Assembly (NCBI RefSeq): GCF_000143415.4
Contig: NW_003314294.1
Span: 1,391,812-1,455,811, forward strand
Direction of reading: 5' to 3'
DNA length: 64,000 bases
Source of the DNA: Selaginella moellendorffii
Lineage: Eukaryota; Streptophyta; Lycopodiopsida; Selaginellales; Selaginellaceae
Numbering within the stretch: position 1 is the stretch's first letter; every line of letters starts with the position of its first letter. The notes below the pieces were generated by a model. The model was given only the letters and a program-made list of their open reading frames with translations. It ran no database searches and was not told the origin of the DNA. The translations under genes were made by a program, and so were the position numbers. This document shows positions 23,531 to 35,181 of the stretch, piece after piece.

Positions 23531-24922
23531 ATGGCTGGAGAGCTCTGTAGCTGTGGCAGCGGCCTTGCGAGCGCGTGGGAAAGGCGCCATAGAATCAGTG
23601 CTGCTCCACGTCTTGTTCTCGATCGTCGTCGCCTCCAGATTTTGGCTGCTGCATCCCCGGGTAAGAGGAGAGAACTCTTTGGTGTCTCTTTCTTGGTGGA
23701 AACTCTCACATTCCTTGCTCTTATCGATATCCAGGCAGCAAGAGAAAGACTAGAGGCAAGAAGGACGACTCCGACTTGAAGTCCAAGTCATACACGGACG
23801 AGGAAGTTTACAACATCAGCCGCGGATGGAAGATCAAGGCCGAGCCTAACGAGAAGGTATGAGAAAAAATTTCTAGAAAGTCTTGTTTTTCCTCGCTTGA
23901 TGTTTATAGCGATTTCCAGGTTGTAGAGATGGCGGGCTTGAAGTTTCCTGCCAGCCTGAATAAACTGAGTGACCAAGATAAGGCGCCCCTTCTCGAGCCT
24001 CGGACAGTTCACAAACTTTTGCGGGTATACACTAGCTCGAGGTTGGATTTCTTAAGACTGCTCGATGTCTATCTCACTGCTACACAACTATCGGGTATGT
24101 TTCTCTTGGTCAGGTTATGGGTGGCAAAAACAATGGAAAGAAGCTCTTGTCGCCAAACGATTCCTCCGTAAGGCCGATGATGGAAGTTGTCCGAGGCGCT
24201 GTTTTTAACATGCTACAGGTAAAGAAAAAAGAGGATATCTTCCGTCTATGACACTCACCTATGTTTGAATCAAGGCACGCGGAGGATACACGGGAGGTTT
24301 GCCTCCTGGGAAATGGCTAGACCTCTACAGCGGTACTGGCTCTGTTGGAATCGAAGCGTTGAGCAGGGGTTGCTTGGCAGTAAGTTTCATGGTGAATTCT
24401 ATGATCCGTATTGAAGCTTTTTTTTTTTTTAAGGCACATTTTATAGAAATGGACCCATGGGTGATATCCAAGGTTCTCAAGCCCAACCTTGAAGCTACGA
24501 ATTACACAGAACAGTCGGTAGTTCACATGCTCAAGGTGGAAACTTACCTCGAGAAGCAGGCAACCAATCCAAAGGCCGAAGTTTTCGACTACATAAGCGT
24601 CACTCCCCCTTACGAAGCTGTCCATTATCCCACGCTTATGGAGCAGCTTTCTACCTCTCCTCTGGTGGGAGACTACACTTACGTGGTTAGTCAGCATTTG
24701 GTTCCTAGATTTTGCGTGATATACTCTTTTGTTTCTTGTCCCAGATTGTAGAGTATCCTTTGAAGTCGAAACAAGAAATGCCGGAGGCCTGTGGACCTCT
24801 TGCAAAGGTATTCCTCTTCTCCCTTGAAAATCATCCTGTGGAAACTTGACTCTTGTGTCATCCAGATTGTAGATAGGCGCTATGGAAGAACGCATTTGGC
24901 AGTTTACGGGCCAAATCCTTGA
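23531..24922 (+). CDS. RsmD-like rRNA (guanine-N2) methyltransferase, plastid type
   Basis: Eight exons with 45-80 bp introns. The N-terminus is basic and lacks acidic residues after the first few positions, consistent with a plastid transit peptide. The methyltransferase domain begins with VMGGKNNGKKLLSP and RPMMEVVRGAVFNML. The SAM-binding motif LDLYSGTGSVGIEALSRG follows, then HFIEMDPWVISKVLKPNL. The catalytic tetrapeptide appears as SVTPPYE, where bacterial RsmD has D/N-PPY/F; to my knowledge plant plastid members also have TPPY. It ends RRYGRTHLAVYGPNP. Bacterial RsmD methylates G966 of 16S rRNA; a matching role on plastid 16S rRNA is inferred. The internal ATG at 23933 is not the start, since upstream exons are in frame. 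Confidence 0.88.
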
Positions 24923-25002
24923 CACAAGTCTATAGTCATCGACTTTCAAGACAAAACAGGACTGGGAAACTTCAATTAACGAGCTATACAAAATCGGTCT
25001 TT

Positions 25003-25996
25003 TCATTTCTTTTGCTGCTCTTCGCTATCTTTCCAGGTCGCTTGCCATTGCTTGTCGTAGAATGTCGACTCCTTGACCAGCGTTTTGATAGTTTCCAAGT
25101 CCTCGTTCTTCCTGACCAGCAGGATTCCAACCACGGTGATGAGGAGCAGTAGCTTGCCAACGAAGCTGTTCGTTTGGTCCACCAGGCCCACCCCAGTCAA
25201 GCTGTCTATCAAGTACGCCGCGAAGAATCCCACCATCGCTGCTCGGCCTGGAGGGAGAAAAGAAAAGACCAAAGAGTTTCTCGACAGGCGTCCGAAGGCC
25301 AGAAGGAAACACGTAGCTTACCATTCAAGAGCTCCGCCTCTGGCAAGTGGAAGCGTCGGACCCACGCCCACCACGGGACGGTGGCCGTGTCAAACAGCAC
25401 AGGATCGTCGTTGCTCGAGGCCTCGGGATTCTCTTCTAGCCACTTTCTTCTCAACACCTCTGCCGATCGATCAAGTCAGTAAGCAAAAACAAAGCGAAAA
25501 AAGTAGGATCTCGCCACTCACCAGCATCAATCACAGCATCCCAATCCATCTTGCCGTTCTTAACAAACTTGGTCATGTCCCAGTTGCCATTCTTCCACCT
25601 TGGATCCTCAAACTTTTCTCCGGAGACCGCGGAGCTCTTCTTTCCCAAGGCAGCGGGGCTGGGATCCTTCCCTTCGGCCGCTTCTCCCCGCAGCGTACCC
25701 CCTTTCTCCAGGGGCGATGGCTTCTTCTTGCCCGACGATTGAGCAGTGGAATCCCCCTCCTCCTTCTGCGGCAAAACAGCAACCTCCGAGGGCGCCGAAT
25801 TCGTCGCCGGAACGCGCTCCTCCTCCGATGATGCCATGGCGATGGCTACTCTTCCAAATCTCTTGTTGCCGCGCCCGAAATCCCTGGCCGATGCCGCCGC
25901 GAGAGGAATGCGATGTCGCGAGCGATTGCACGAAGCACTGACACACCTGGGAGAGCCGCCTCCCACGGGCGCCATCGCGGTCGCTGCCATCGCCAT
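25003..25996 (-). CDS. LIL3: Light-harvesting-like protein 3 (LIL3)
   Basis: Three exons on the minus strand. A Ser/Arg-rich transit peptide and a low-complexity acidic/basic linker occupy about the first 110 residues. The conserved LIL3 block follows: [46 protein letters not shown], then [20 protein letters not shown]. Exon 3 carries [20 protein letters not shown], the chlorophyll-binding helix of the LHC superfamily, then a second hydrophobic helix and [11 protein letters not shown] at the end. LIL3 is a thylakoid protein known in Arabidopsis to bind and stabilise geranylgeranyl reductase, and so chlorophyll and tocopherol synthesis. Length and motif order are normal. It converges with the RsmD-like gene, 80 bp apart, and diverges from the SAS-4-like gene. 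Confidence 0.93.
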
Positions 25997-26150
25997 ATCT
26001 CTCCTCCTTCCTGCCCTAAAATGCGGAGTTTGACCACGTTTGACTTGTTATCGCCTATTTCAAGATGGCCAGCTGGGCCGTCCATTTGCGCGCCATTTCT
26101 ATTCCTTTTCTTTCCCCTTTCTAGTCTTGCTTTTAGGGTTTACGCGCGGC
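25997..26150. promoter_or_regulatory. Divergent promoter region of LIL3 and the SAS-4-like gene
   Basis: The two start codons are 154 bp apart. The stretch contains a C/T-rich tract (26100-26130) and TTTTAGGGTTT at about 26130, a telo-box-like motif common near plant start sites. No TATA box is obvious. Confidence 0.4.
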
Positions 26151-28508
26151 ATGGATGGGCGATCGTCGCCTTCTTCCTCGCCCTGGGCGCCTGTGATCTG
26201 CAGCTCGCCACTGCATTCTGGCGGCCTCTCCATGGAGAATCCGTTCGAGATGTTCGACGAGGTGGGGAGGAGTCTCAAGTGGTTTAGTCTCTCTCGGAAT
26301 GCGCCCGACGCCCCGGTCGTCCATCGGCCCGTTCTTGAGGAAGTCTCATCGCAGGATAGCTACGATTCGGATTGTTCTAGCACCAGTAGCTGGAACAAGA
26401 ATCCGGAATCGCTGGCGATGCCGGACGAGCATTGCGAAGAACAGGAATCGTCTGTTTCAGAGCCTCTTCGATGTAGAGATGAATTGGTGATCCATCACAA
26501 GGTAAGTCATGTAGAATGGCTCTTTTACTGCTCTTTAAACTCTTTTCTGTTTCAGAGCCCCGAGCCAAAAATCGAAGAAATTTACGATGAACCTTGTGTT
26601 AAGGAAGACATTGAGACTGTGAGTCCCTCCCATATATTTGTTAAGAAGTCCTAAAGTCCTTTGTGTAGCAGGAGGATCGATATTACAAAGACGAGCACGT
26701 CCAAGAGGTATTCGATAAAGCGTCTATGGTTTCTTTGACGCTTCTTTGCTTCTCCAGAGTAAGCGAGAGTCCTGTCTTTACTCGCAAATGCCACCTCCGG
26801 TGGAATCGGACAAGGATCCAGTTTCTGGATTAGTGCGTTCTTTCTTCCGCACTAAACTCGATGCTCGTAAAGTTCCGGATGTGATCTCTCACGACAAAAT
26901 CCCTGATACTGAAGCGTTGGAGAAGAAACTTGAAGTGCTCGAAGCTGAAAACTTAAGAGTGAAGAAAGAGAGCCAGCGCCTTATCAAGTTATTGAAGGTA
27001 TGGAAAGGTTCTGTGACCATCACGTGTCTGATCTCGTGCTGGCATTTTTCAGGAAAAGGAGGACGACTGTGCACGCTTTACTCAAGATAAGGCTGCATGG
27101 GAGAAACAGAGTGTGTCGAGCATTCAAGCATTTTGCTCTGAAAAAGAAGAGCTTGTAAGTGACGCATACTGTTACTTGTGCTTTGCATTGAAATGTATTG
27201 CAGCTCAAGGAACTCAAGCGGGAAAAGCGTTTGCTAGAAAAACGCTTTCAAGCCATGTCGCAGCTTCCGAATTCGCTTCCCAACAAGTCCGAGCGAAAGG
27301 AAATTGCTGATTTGAAAGCCAAGCTAATTGACGTGCATGAAGAGCATTTGAAGAAGGAAGCTCGCCTGCGGCTGACGGTACCATCCATGACTACACTCTT
27401 TTCTGTCACTGGCTTACTTTACTCTTACAGAATATCAGGCTTCGGAAGCTTGTGAAGGAGATGTCGGCCCGGCTAAACGAGAAAAAAGAGGAGGTATAAC
27501 TTTTCTCTGGCTACAAGCTAAGCCAGCTACTGATTGTTTTCCTCGTTTTGCTAGATCAAACGATATGAACGGCTGTTACAGGATTGGGATGTTCAAGAGG
27601 AGAAAGAGAAGCTGGAGAAGTCAGAAATAGTTCCTGGCTGCAAAACTATCAAGAAGATTGAATGCTTATCAAGCGAAAGGGCAGCTGTTGGATGTAGGAT
27701 CACAGGTGCTTTGTTTTATCAACGTCCTGACGGTCGTGCAAAGCAGAAGAAGGAAGGTGCCAGCAAGGACTCCTCAATACCGGCCTGTGGCAATAAGATA
27801 AAAGCTGCAAGCAACCCAAGCACGACTGAAAAAACTTGCACTTCTATTGTAGATGTATCAAGTGATGCAGTGGATTCAGCAAGTGACAAAAACCGCGCTA
27901 CATCGATATGTAAGGAAAAGTCTTCCAGTGAACCAGGAACGGAGGACGGCGCGTCCATGGACGGAACAGTGGTCGATGAGCTCATCACTGATCATGAATC
28001 TGGTAAAACAGCTGGTTGCGACTTCTTCAACTTTTTTTCTGATGTTTGTCATTTTTCTGTTGTAGGTTCAGACGTGCTTTTTGAGGACAAAACGAGAAGC
28101 AAGGAGAATACATGTAGAGAGAATGGCATTCGGGGAGCACAGAGAAGATCGCTGGTTTTCACGGATGGTACTCGAGAAGAAGTAAGTTTTCTGTTTGGCT
28201 TATTGAAACCTTACAAATATGATACCAGGAGTATCAAGACGGCCTTGCGTGTCTTTACTTTCCGAATGGAGATATCAAGAACTCTCTTGCAGATGGTACT
28301 ACGGAATATTACTACTCGGAAATCGATACATGGCACACCACGAAGCCTGATGGCGTCGAGATATTTTACTTCCCTCACAACCAGGTGAGTTAGCTTGCTC
28401 AGAGTAGCGTCTTAGGCTTAATTCAGTTTGTTCCAGATCGAAGAGCACTGGCCAGATGGACACAAAAGGATTATATTTCCAGATGGAACATCCACAGTTG
28501 AGTCCTAG
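26151..28508 (+). CDS. SAS-4/CPAP-like protein with C-terminal TCP (T-complex 10) domain
   Basis: About a dozen short exons. The N-terminal part is Ser-rich and acidic (SYDSDCSSTSSWNKN). A long coiled coil follows (EALEKKLEVLEAENLRVKKE through RLRKLVKEMSARLNEKKEE, about 26900-27640), then a polar linker. The C-terminal TCP/G-box domain is a chain of short strands with repeated FPDG/FPNG words: YFPNGDIKNSLADGTTEYYY, HTTKPDGVEIFYFPHNQ, HWPDGHKRIIFPDGTST. Coiled coil plus TCP domain is the architecture of CPAP/SAS-4, which builds centriole and basal-body microtubules through binding STIL/Ana2. Flowering plants lack centrioles, while seedless plants form basal bodies in sperm, so male-gamete expression is expected. 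Total length is shorter than animal CPAP, and the tubulin-binding PN2-3 motif is not seen. A decayed copy of its first exons lies at 3785-3050. Confidence 0.8.
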
Positions 28509-28994
28509 TTGTTGCATCAACTCCTCAATAAAAAAGGTTAGTTCTTATTCATTTCTGGCTGTCTACCGAATTGAAAGCTTTTTTGTTTCCATGCACCGGT
28601 TAGAACACTACTGCTGCCGCCGCACCTAGAAGTCCATTGTTTGTTATAGAAAGCTGGGCTGATCTGATGCAAGATCACTGGCGTCGTCATGATTGCAACT
28701 GCTGCACTATTCACTACCAAGACAACGATTTGCTACTGGAGAAGAATCGTTGGGTCAAGCCTATCGCGGTGGACAGAAGATGACGGGCTACCGACTTGTA
28801 AGGGATTCATCTCCCATAAGCTTCAGATTTCTGTTAAAACGGGACACACCACCCAGGTACAAACCTTCAATCGCAAGAGCTCATCTGAGTCGTTTGTGTT
28901 TCAGGTATCCACGGATAAAGTCGAGCCACGTTATGTGGAAGGCTGGGATATAAGGTTCCCAAGACGGTAGCTCAGGCCGGGCAAGAAGGCAACC
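28509..28994 (+). other. Leader of the exostosin gene; possible short unrecognised gene
   Basis: Between two plus-strand genes. A frame at about 28610-28776 reads like protein (FVIESWADLMQDHWRRHDCN, then DNDLLLEKNRWVKPIAV) but has no clear start. A second frame (28689-28970) could be joined by a 49-bp GT-AG intron. Neither matches a family I know, so most of this may be 5' untranslated sequence. The inverted copy at 0.8-3.8 kb lacks this stretch. Confidence 0.3.
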
Positions 28995-30985
28995 ATGTCG
29001 TCGTCTTCCGGTTCGACGGGTAACTCCCTGCTGAGGATCGCCATGCCGGTAGCGTCTTCTCTCATTCTTGCTTACTATGTCTTCACATTGCCCATGTCGT
29101 TCATGGGAGGAGGGGGCAGTGGGGATGTCAGGAGTGAAATCACAGGGAATTTGCAAGTTCCGGTTCAGACCAAGGTGGAGGTTTCGGTTGCTCCTCCGGT
29201 ATCTATAGCTCTGGCCGCTCCAAGGCAAGCCAAGGAAACGCCCAAGTCGAGCAAGGGACCTGCATTGGAGGACAAGGCAAGCAAAGATCGGGAAGAAGCA
29301 GTTCCCAAGCTCAAGAGCTCGGCACCCAAGAAGACGGCAGGCACGAATTCTCCTCCACCGACAGAGCCAAGGCTTAAAGATCCGGAATTGCCGTTGAAGA
29401 AGCCAGCGGCATCTCAGGATTTAGACGAAAAGGACGCTGCCAGCAGCACAGATCCGGTCCCTATTCCAGATGACATGGAAACCAAGGTGGATGCGCGTCG
29501 CACAGAAGCGAAGAAGGAGAATGTAGAGGATTTGAGTACGCAGGAATTAGCCACTCAAGAGGATTTAACAGGAGAAGAGCTCGGAGTTGACATTGATGAG
29601 GAGACAGGTGTGGGAACGGGAGTTTTCCACTCTTTTGCCATTTTCAAGAAGAATTATCAGCAAATGTTGAAGAGGTTCAAGATTTTCATCTATCCAGACG
29701 GTGATCCAAATACTTACTATCAAACACCACGGAAAATCACAGGCAAATATGCTAGCGAAGGTTATTTCTTCCAAAACCTGCGAGAGAGCAAGTTCGTCAC
29801 CAAAAATCCGAACAAGGCTCATCTCTTCTTCATCCCCATCTCGTGCCACAAGATGCGAGGAAAGGTACCATGTTTACATTTTTTTCTTCTATTGCTGGAG
29901 ATTATCTTACCTCAAACTGGAACAAAATGCAGGGAATTTCTTACGAGAAGATGGCGGATATTGTCCAGGAATACGTGGAAGGCCTGATCGTCAAGTATCC
30001 ATATTGGAACAGGACGCTCGGTGCAGACCACTTCTTTGTAACCTGTCATGACGTCGGGGCGAGAGCCACAAACAAAGTTGCAAACCTGGTCAAGAACTCG
30101 ATACGTGTGGTGTGTTCTCCCAGCTACAATGGAGATTTCATCCCCCACAAGGACATCGCCATGCCTCAGGTTTTGCAACCATTCGCTTTACCTCGAGGAG
30201 GAAACGACGTCAGAAACAGGTACTCTTGATATTCATTCAACCATGTATGCACTTCCTGGTCCTCACCCTGCGCAGAACAATTCTTGGATTCTGGGCCGGT
30301 CATCGAAATTCTAAGATCCGAGTGGTTTTAGCCAAGCTGTGGGAAGAGGACGATGTTCTAGCCATCAGTAATAACCGGATCAGCAGAGCCACTGGAGAGC
30401 TTGTGTACCAGAAGCAGTTTTATAGGAGCAAATTTTGCATTTGTCCTGGCGGCTCACAAGTCAACAGCGCACGCATCGTCGACTCTATACATTACGGATG
30501 CGTGCCAGGTCTTTCTTTCTAAGTGCTACCATGTGCTCGCCTGACCTCGCGTTTCATGTCACACCAGTGATTCTCTCAGATCATTACGATCTTCCTTTCA
30601 ACGATGTGCTGGACTGGAAAAGATTCGCGTTGCTTTTAAGAGAGCGGGACGTCGGCGATCTTAAGTTGAAGCTCCAATCTGTCNNNNNNNNNNNNNNNNN
30701 NNNNNNNNNNNNNNNNNNNNNNNNNNNNNNNNNNNNNNNNNNNNNNNNNNNNNNNNNNNNNNNNNNNNNNNNNNNNNNNNNNNTACTTATCGTTGCACAG
30801 GGGACTCGTTGAGGTTGTTTTTCTTTTCTTTCTTTCTTTTTTCTTCTCGTGTTCTTATTGCCAGCCTTTTTCGACAGGTTCAAGATAGATTTGAATGGCA
30901 TACACCGCCCAGGCCTTATGACGCCTTCCACATGGTGGTGTACGAGTTGTGGTTAAGGCACTTCACCGTGCAATACAAGAAATGA
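28995..30985 (+). CDS. Exostosin-family (GT47) glycosyltransferase
   Basis: Type II Golgi membrane protein. A short N-terminal tail precedes the helix IAMPVASSLILAYYVFTLPM, followed by a long Lys/Pro/Ser stalk of about 150 residues. The exostosin domain then starts with RFKIFIYPDGDPNTYY. It includes EGYFFQNL, KAHLFFIPISCHKM and GADHFFVTCHDVG. The sugar-nucleotide-binding block has CPGGSQVNSARIVDSIHYGC and PVILSDHYDLPFNDVLDW. The last exon has FEWHTPPRPYDAFHM and ends YKK-TGA. There are five introns, all short. A 100-N gap (30684-30783) lies in the penultimate exon, before YLSLHRGLVE. GT47 enzymes of plants build xyloglucan, pectin and xylan chains; the exact acceptor is unknown. It lies directly downstream of the SAS-4-like gene, and both were duplicated together. 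Confidence 0.88.
30684..30783. other. Assembly gap of exactly 100 N inside the exostosin gene
   Basis: A round-number placeholder. The homologous pseudogene at 1950-1990 has only a handful of bases between the matching flanks (LKxKLQ and YLSL), so the true gap is probably a few codons. Confidence 0.8.
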
Positions 30986-31842
30986 GAATGACAGGGAAGT
31001 TATTTTTTCCTTTGTCTTGGTGGACACTGTCTTGTTTTCCAGATTCTAAGAAACTCATACATGGATCCCTCGAAGGACAAACGGCATTGTCACATCGTTC
31101 TCCTTTTAGGCCCGTCTACTGGTCATACCTTCACAGTAACTTGTAGTCGTGCGCCTTCATCAAACGGCTGGAGGTGCAGCTGGAATGCAGGTGTTTCATA
31201 CGGGTTCCTTGATGACCTGCATCCCTGCACAGTATAGGTTGCCAGGAACAGGGGTTGTAACTTGGTGTTGGTGGCAAGGGTAACTCATCGATTGGTGGAC
31301 TGAGCAGAGGTGGTGGCAATGAAAGCTCATAGCTTGGTGATGGTGCAGGAGTGGGGCTTAACGTTCTCCTCCACATGTGTCAAGTTCATGAACTTCCAAC
31401 AAGTCTTGATCATGTGTTTGTTAATGTTGATGAAGATTGGCATTCTTGTCACCTAGACCAATTTACAGAGAATCACAAGAAACATATAGGAGTTTTAATT
31501 TTATGTTCATCTGGCTAAATATAAATGTTAAATTTAATTTGGGTTAATAAGGATATATAGGGAGAGAGCTAGAGCCCCAACTCCCTGAATAAAAATCAAC
31601 CCCATCCAAAAGATTTCTATAAATTAGCAAATGAGACTATGCCCCTTCAAAAGCCTTATTCATTAGTTTTAGGTCATTTTTAGCAAGTTAACTTCTAAAC
31701 TTCAATACCTGGGTTTAATCTATAACCATAGATAACCATAAAGATAACTATTATAGATTACTATCTTGTTGACCAATTTTTGGAATTTAAAGAAATGTAT
31801 TACATTATTGATTTACAAGATTTATTGTAAGGGATACAAAAG
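30986..31842. other. 3' flank of exostosin and spacer with a Pro-rich minus-strand frame
   Basis: The first 65 bp are shared with the inverted copy. At 31376-31131 the minus strand encodes a Pro-rich stretch (LSPPIDELPLPPTPSYNPC) that looks like part of a wall or extensin-like protein. No start, partner exon or family could be fixed. The rest is AT-rich with nothing recognised. Confidence 0.3.
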
Positions 31843-33413
31843 CTATTCTTTATTACTATTTTTATACTCTATGACAAGCTCATGGGCATGTGTAAGATTA
31901 CTAAAAGGCTCCCAAGTAGATTTACACATTAAGTAACTATGCCATTTGATTAGGTACTCATGACGTTTAGAATGTTTAGTCCAACGACTAACTAAAATAG
32001 CTTCAACTTCATACTCAAGTTCACCATTAACAACTACTGGTGGGAGATGAATGATTGTAGAGCATTCTATACAAGCATGATATAGTGCTAGTAAATTGAC
32101 ATGAAATATATCATATACATAGGATAACTCATTTGAAAGATCCAATTTATAGAATACATCACCAAACCATTTTAATACCTAGTAGGGCCCAATATATCTT
32201 GGTAATAACTTCCAAGATAAAAACCCCTTAACATGCTAGTTTCAGGAAGATAGGATCTTAATCTCCTACTTGGTAGAATATATCTTTATGATGTGTTTTA
32301 GGTTTTCATTGTGATGAAGCAAGAGTTGAGTTTTATCACGTCAATACCTATCTTAAGGTTTGCCCATTGCCTTAATAACCCTAGACCAACCTTAGTGCAA
32401 TTATTCTGTATAAGTCTCAATAGTTGGGACCAACACTTTAGACATTGGTTTTAATATAAGAATTTGCTAAGGAACTCCACAAGCATTTCCTTGTAGCATC
32501 TTCTATGGAGAACAATTAATAGTGTTTTGAAATATGTTGTTGTAATAGATTTCTATTGTGTTCAAATACTCAACCCAATTGTGTTGGTCCATCGCAACAT
32601 AGTATTGTAGATAATCTTTAATATGAGCATTCATATGTTCGGTTTGCCTATTAATTTGAGGATGATAAGCTATACTAAATTTTAACTTAGAACCAAATAA
32701 TTGGATCAGTGTGCCCCAAAACTTCCCTATAAATCTCAAATCGTTATTCAAGATCATATATTCGAGAAGACTATGAACTTGTATTACTTTATGAAAAAAG
32801 AGCTTTACCATTTACTTTGTATTCACTATTTCTATAGTTTGAATGAAGTGTGCAATCTTTGATAATCAATCCACAACTACTATCAAAGTACTATAACCTT
32901 TAGACTTTGATAAGCAAGTGACAAAATCAAGTGTCACACTCTAAAATGACCATACCAATGCTAGAATGCATTATGATTTCCTAGCTTGCTTCTTAGTTCT
33001 TCGCTTATAGAGCAAAAATGGACATAATCCACTATATCACCTTCCATACTAAACAAAAAAAATCCCTTTTTTAATGAGGCAAGAATCTTTCATTTACCAC
33101 TATGTTCCATTGTTGAAACATCATGATGTTTTAGAATCAACTATCACAAGTCCTTGGACAAAAGATACAATCTTTCTTACTTATAATAAATAAACCCATC
33201 CTTAAGTAAGAAGTGAAGTTTTTCATTAGTGCGAGCAATTTTGCCGCTTCACTAGCAAAGTTCTACTTCAACAACTCTACATGGTGCAATATTGCCTTTG
33301 CCAACGTATCACTTCTATCCTCCAACCAATAAGAACTAATTGCCGACATTACCTAGAACTAAGCCTGACGACTCAACGCATCTAGAACAATATTGTCTTT
33401 ACAAAGTTTATGT
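31843..33413 (-). mobile_element. Second chromovirus relic, same family as 7.5-12 kb
   Basis: The minus strand gives a complete-looking chromodomain (YEVEAILVSRWTKHSKRH, EYLIKWHSYLMCKSTWEP) at 32145-31843 and integrase from about 33050 to 32400 (FSIAYHPQINRQTEHMNAH, KDYLQYYVAMDQHNWVEYLN). Residue by residue it parallels 7500-9060 but is more AT-rich and more decayed. Neither intron of the 57-64 kb element is present at AYHPQINRQTE. The homology to family A stops at about 33413, where the MULE-bracketed block begins. Confidence 0.75.
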
Positions 33414-33520
33414 GAGACACAAATCCCAAAGCCTCAAAAGTGGAGCTGAAAGGGTGCCACGTGGTAGTGGCTGAAGCAAAAGCTAAACGAGAGTAACACA
33501 TTTGAGGATGGTCCAAAGTT

Positions 33521-33549
33521 GAGTTGAGCTCACAAGTTGAGCTCAATTT
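33521..33549 (+). repeat. Left inverted repeat of the MULE-type block
   Basis: It begins GAGTTGAGCTCACAAG and matches the reverse complement of 44613-44641 at 28 of 29 bases. Confidence 0.7.
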
Positions 33550-34626
33550 AGCTCAAGTCAATATTAGTCAACATAGTCAACTATAAGTCTTATAAGGAAA
33601 TATTAAGTTAGAAATATGTTATTCTTTGGTGAACTTGAAATTTATGAATTTAAGTATCAATGGTTTAGAGAAATTTCTATTTTTGAATCTTTCTAATGCA
33701 ATTTATACAATAAAATACTATTTTTAGAATTAGAAGTTCGTCTAAACCCATAGAAATTTTTGAGCTTTATTGGTCTCAAATAAAAATGGGAATATTGAAG
33801 TTCAAATGAACCTAAAATTTCTATTGTACATTTCAACATTTTAACATTTCAACAATTGACCAGAAATATATAAATAATTCGAAACACTGATTCACTTGTT
33901 CATTTTTTAGGTTTTACAGAGATGGGAAGCAAGGAAGACAAAAAATTTATAAGTATTTCTAACATTTAAAAATGTGAAAATGTTAATTTTGTTTCACTAC
34001 CACAATCTTTATATTACACACCTGGTCCTTATTACCCATCCGGAAATGTGGAGACCACTATCACTATTGATAAAAATGCTCCTGTTACTTCCAAAATAAC
34101 AGTCTAGAGCAAGAGAAAAGAAGAAATGGACAACATAGTGGAAAACACTAATAAATCCACTCTATAAACCTTTCAATGGCTTTTGTAATCCATTAAAATA
34201 TTATTAAAAAAAAGTAAATTTTTTTATATATATTTTATTTCTTTCGATATGTTTTGTCTTTGCAAAGAGTATAAATGTGTAGTATATATGATGTAGACAA
34301 ATCAAAGAGTTAAGTCTATATATGATTTTGGGATTGAAAGGTAATCTTGCAAAAAGGCATATTCGTGTGCCTGTGTGCATTTGCCATTATTATATATGGT
34401 AGGCCAGCTATATAAAATAAGGCTACGTATTAATTATGTGCTAGTTTTTAGGTTCTAGAACTCTATAGTCACTTGTCTCTTATAGTAGGTTGTAATTACT
34501 AAGACTGACAATTATGATTCAATATATTGTCATGTCATAATAAAACATCATTCCCGAGATTGAAATATAGTATATTAATCAAATAATTCTTATTGCTGGG
34601 AAGTTTAATTCTTCTTGTGTATTGCA
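33550..34626. other. AT-rich stretch with fragments of short frames
   Basis: A short frame at about 33970-34108 (NFVSLPQSLYYTPGPYYPSG) reads like protein but has no clear start. It precedes two related short genes. The remainder is AT-rich with no feature. Confidence 0.3.
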
Positions 34627-34929
34627 ATGGTTAGGAAGAAATTTACTTTTGGTCCTAGAGGCCTCTCATATGAGTTTTCACCTTCATCTCCAATCTCAAC
34701 CAATAATCCACCTTCACCTCTACGCAACAATCTTCTTTTTCATTTTGAGAGCTATTGTGAGGCTCTTTTATTTGCAACCTTGATTGCAACTAAACAAGAA
34801 TTCCTTCCTTATAATGTTGTTAAAAGAGTTGAATTGCTTCTAATGCTTCAAGAGCGATGTCAATATTTTCTTCAAGATCTTGCTCTAGATATGGCAAGAG
34901 AGCTTAATGTAGAGACATATTATCTTTAG
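34627..34929 (+). CDS. Small protein of unknown family, copy 1
   Basis: 100 codons from the ATG at 34627. It has a Pro/Ser-rich start (SPSSPISTNNPPSPLRNN), then an amphipathic C-terminal half ending LLLMLQERCQYFLQDLALDM. The same plan and many identical residues recur in the frame at 35440, so this is a coding sequence that was tandemly duplicated. No domain is recognised. It lies within the MULE-bracketed block and may be cargo or a former exon of a larger gene. Confidence 0.45.
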   Translation: MVRKKFTFGPRGLSYEFSPSSPISTNNPPSPLRNNLLFHFESYCEALLFATLIATKQEFLPYNVVKRVELLLMLQERCQYFLQDLALDMARELNVETYYL

Positions 34930-34977
34930 TGTCTTATATGCAACTTTTATTTAAACAAAACAAATGGTTGCATAGGT

Positions 34978-35181
34978 TTGGTAAATTTTATTGAGCATTG
35001 TTGCAAATGCCCAAGAGCAAGTTTAGAAGGTATGCACGTGTGGATGTATAAGAAAATCAAGAAAGAATTAAAAACACACAGCTATTATGATTTCATGGTG
35101 GAGAACAATATTCCATTGGTGAACACTGCATCAATAAGTGCTGAATATAGGATATTTAAGCCACCCTTTAATGTAATGTGA
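34978..35181 (+). CDS. Small unknown reading frame downstream of copy 1
   Basis: A frame reading NFIEHCCKCPRASLEGMHVW and ending IFKPPFNVM-TGA. It may be a second exon of the preceding gene: a 48-bp spacer separates them and an AG lies close to its start, though no good GT donor was confirmed. No family is recognised. Confidence 0.3.
   Translation: MVNFIEHCCKCPRASLEGMHVWMYKKIKKELKTHSYYDFMVENNIPLVNTASISAEYRIFKPPFNVM

Noticed and set aside
25451-26287. Frames of 80-250 codons opposite the LIL3 and SAS-4-like starts
   Set aside because: Shadows of GC-rich coding exons; the chosen frames match known families.
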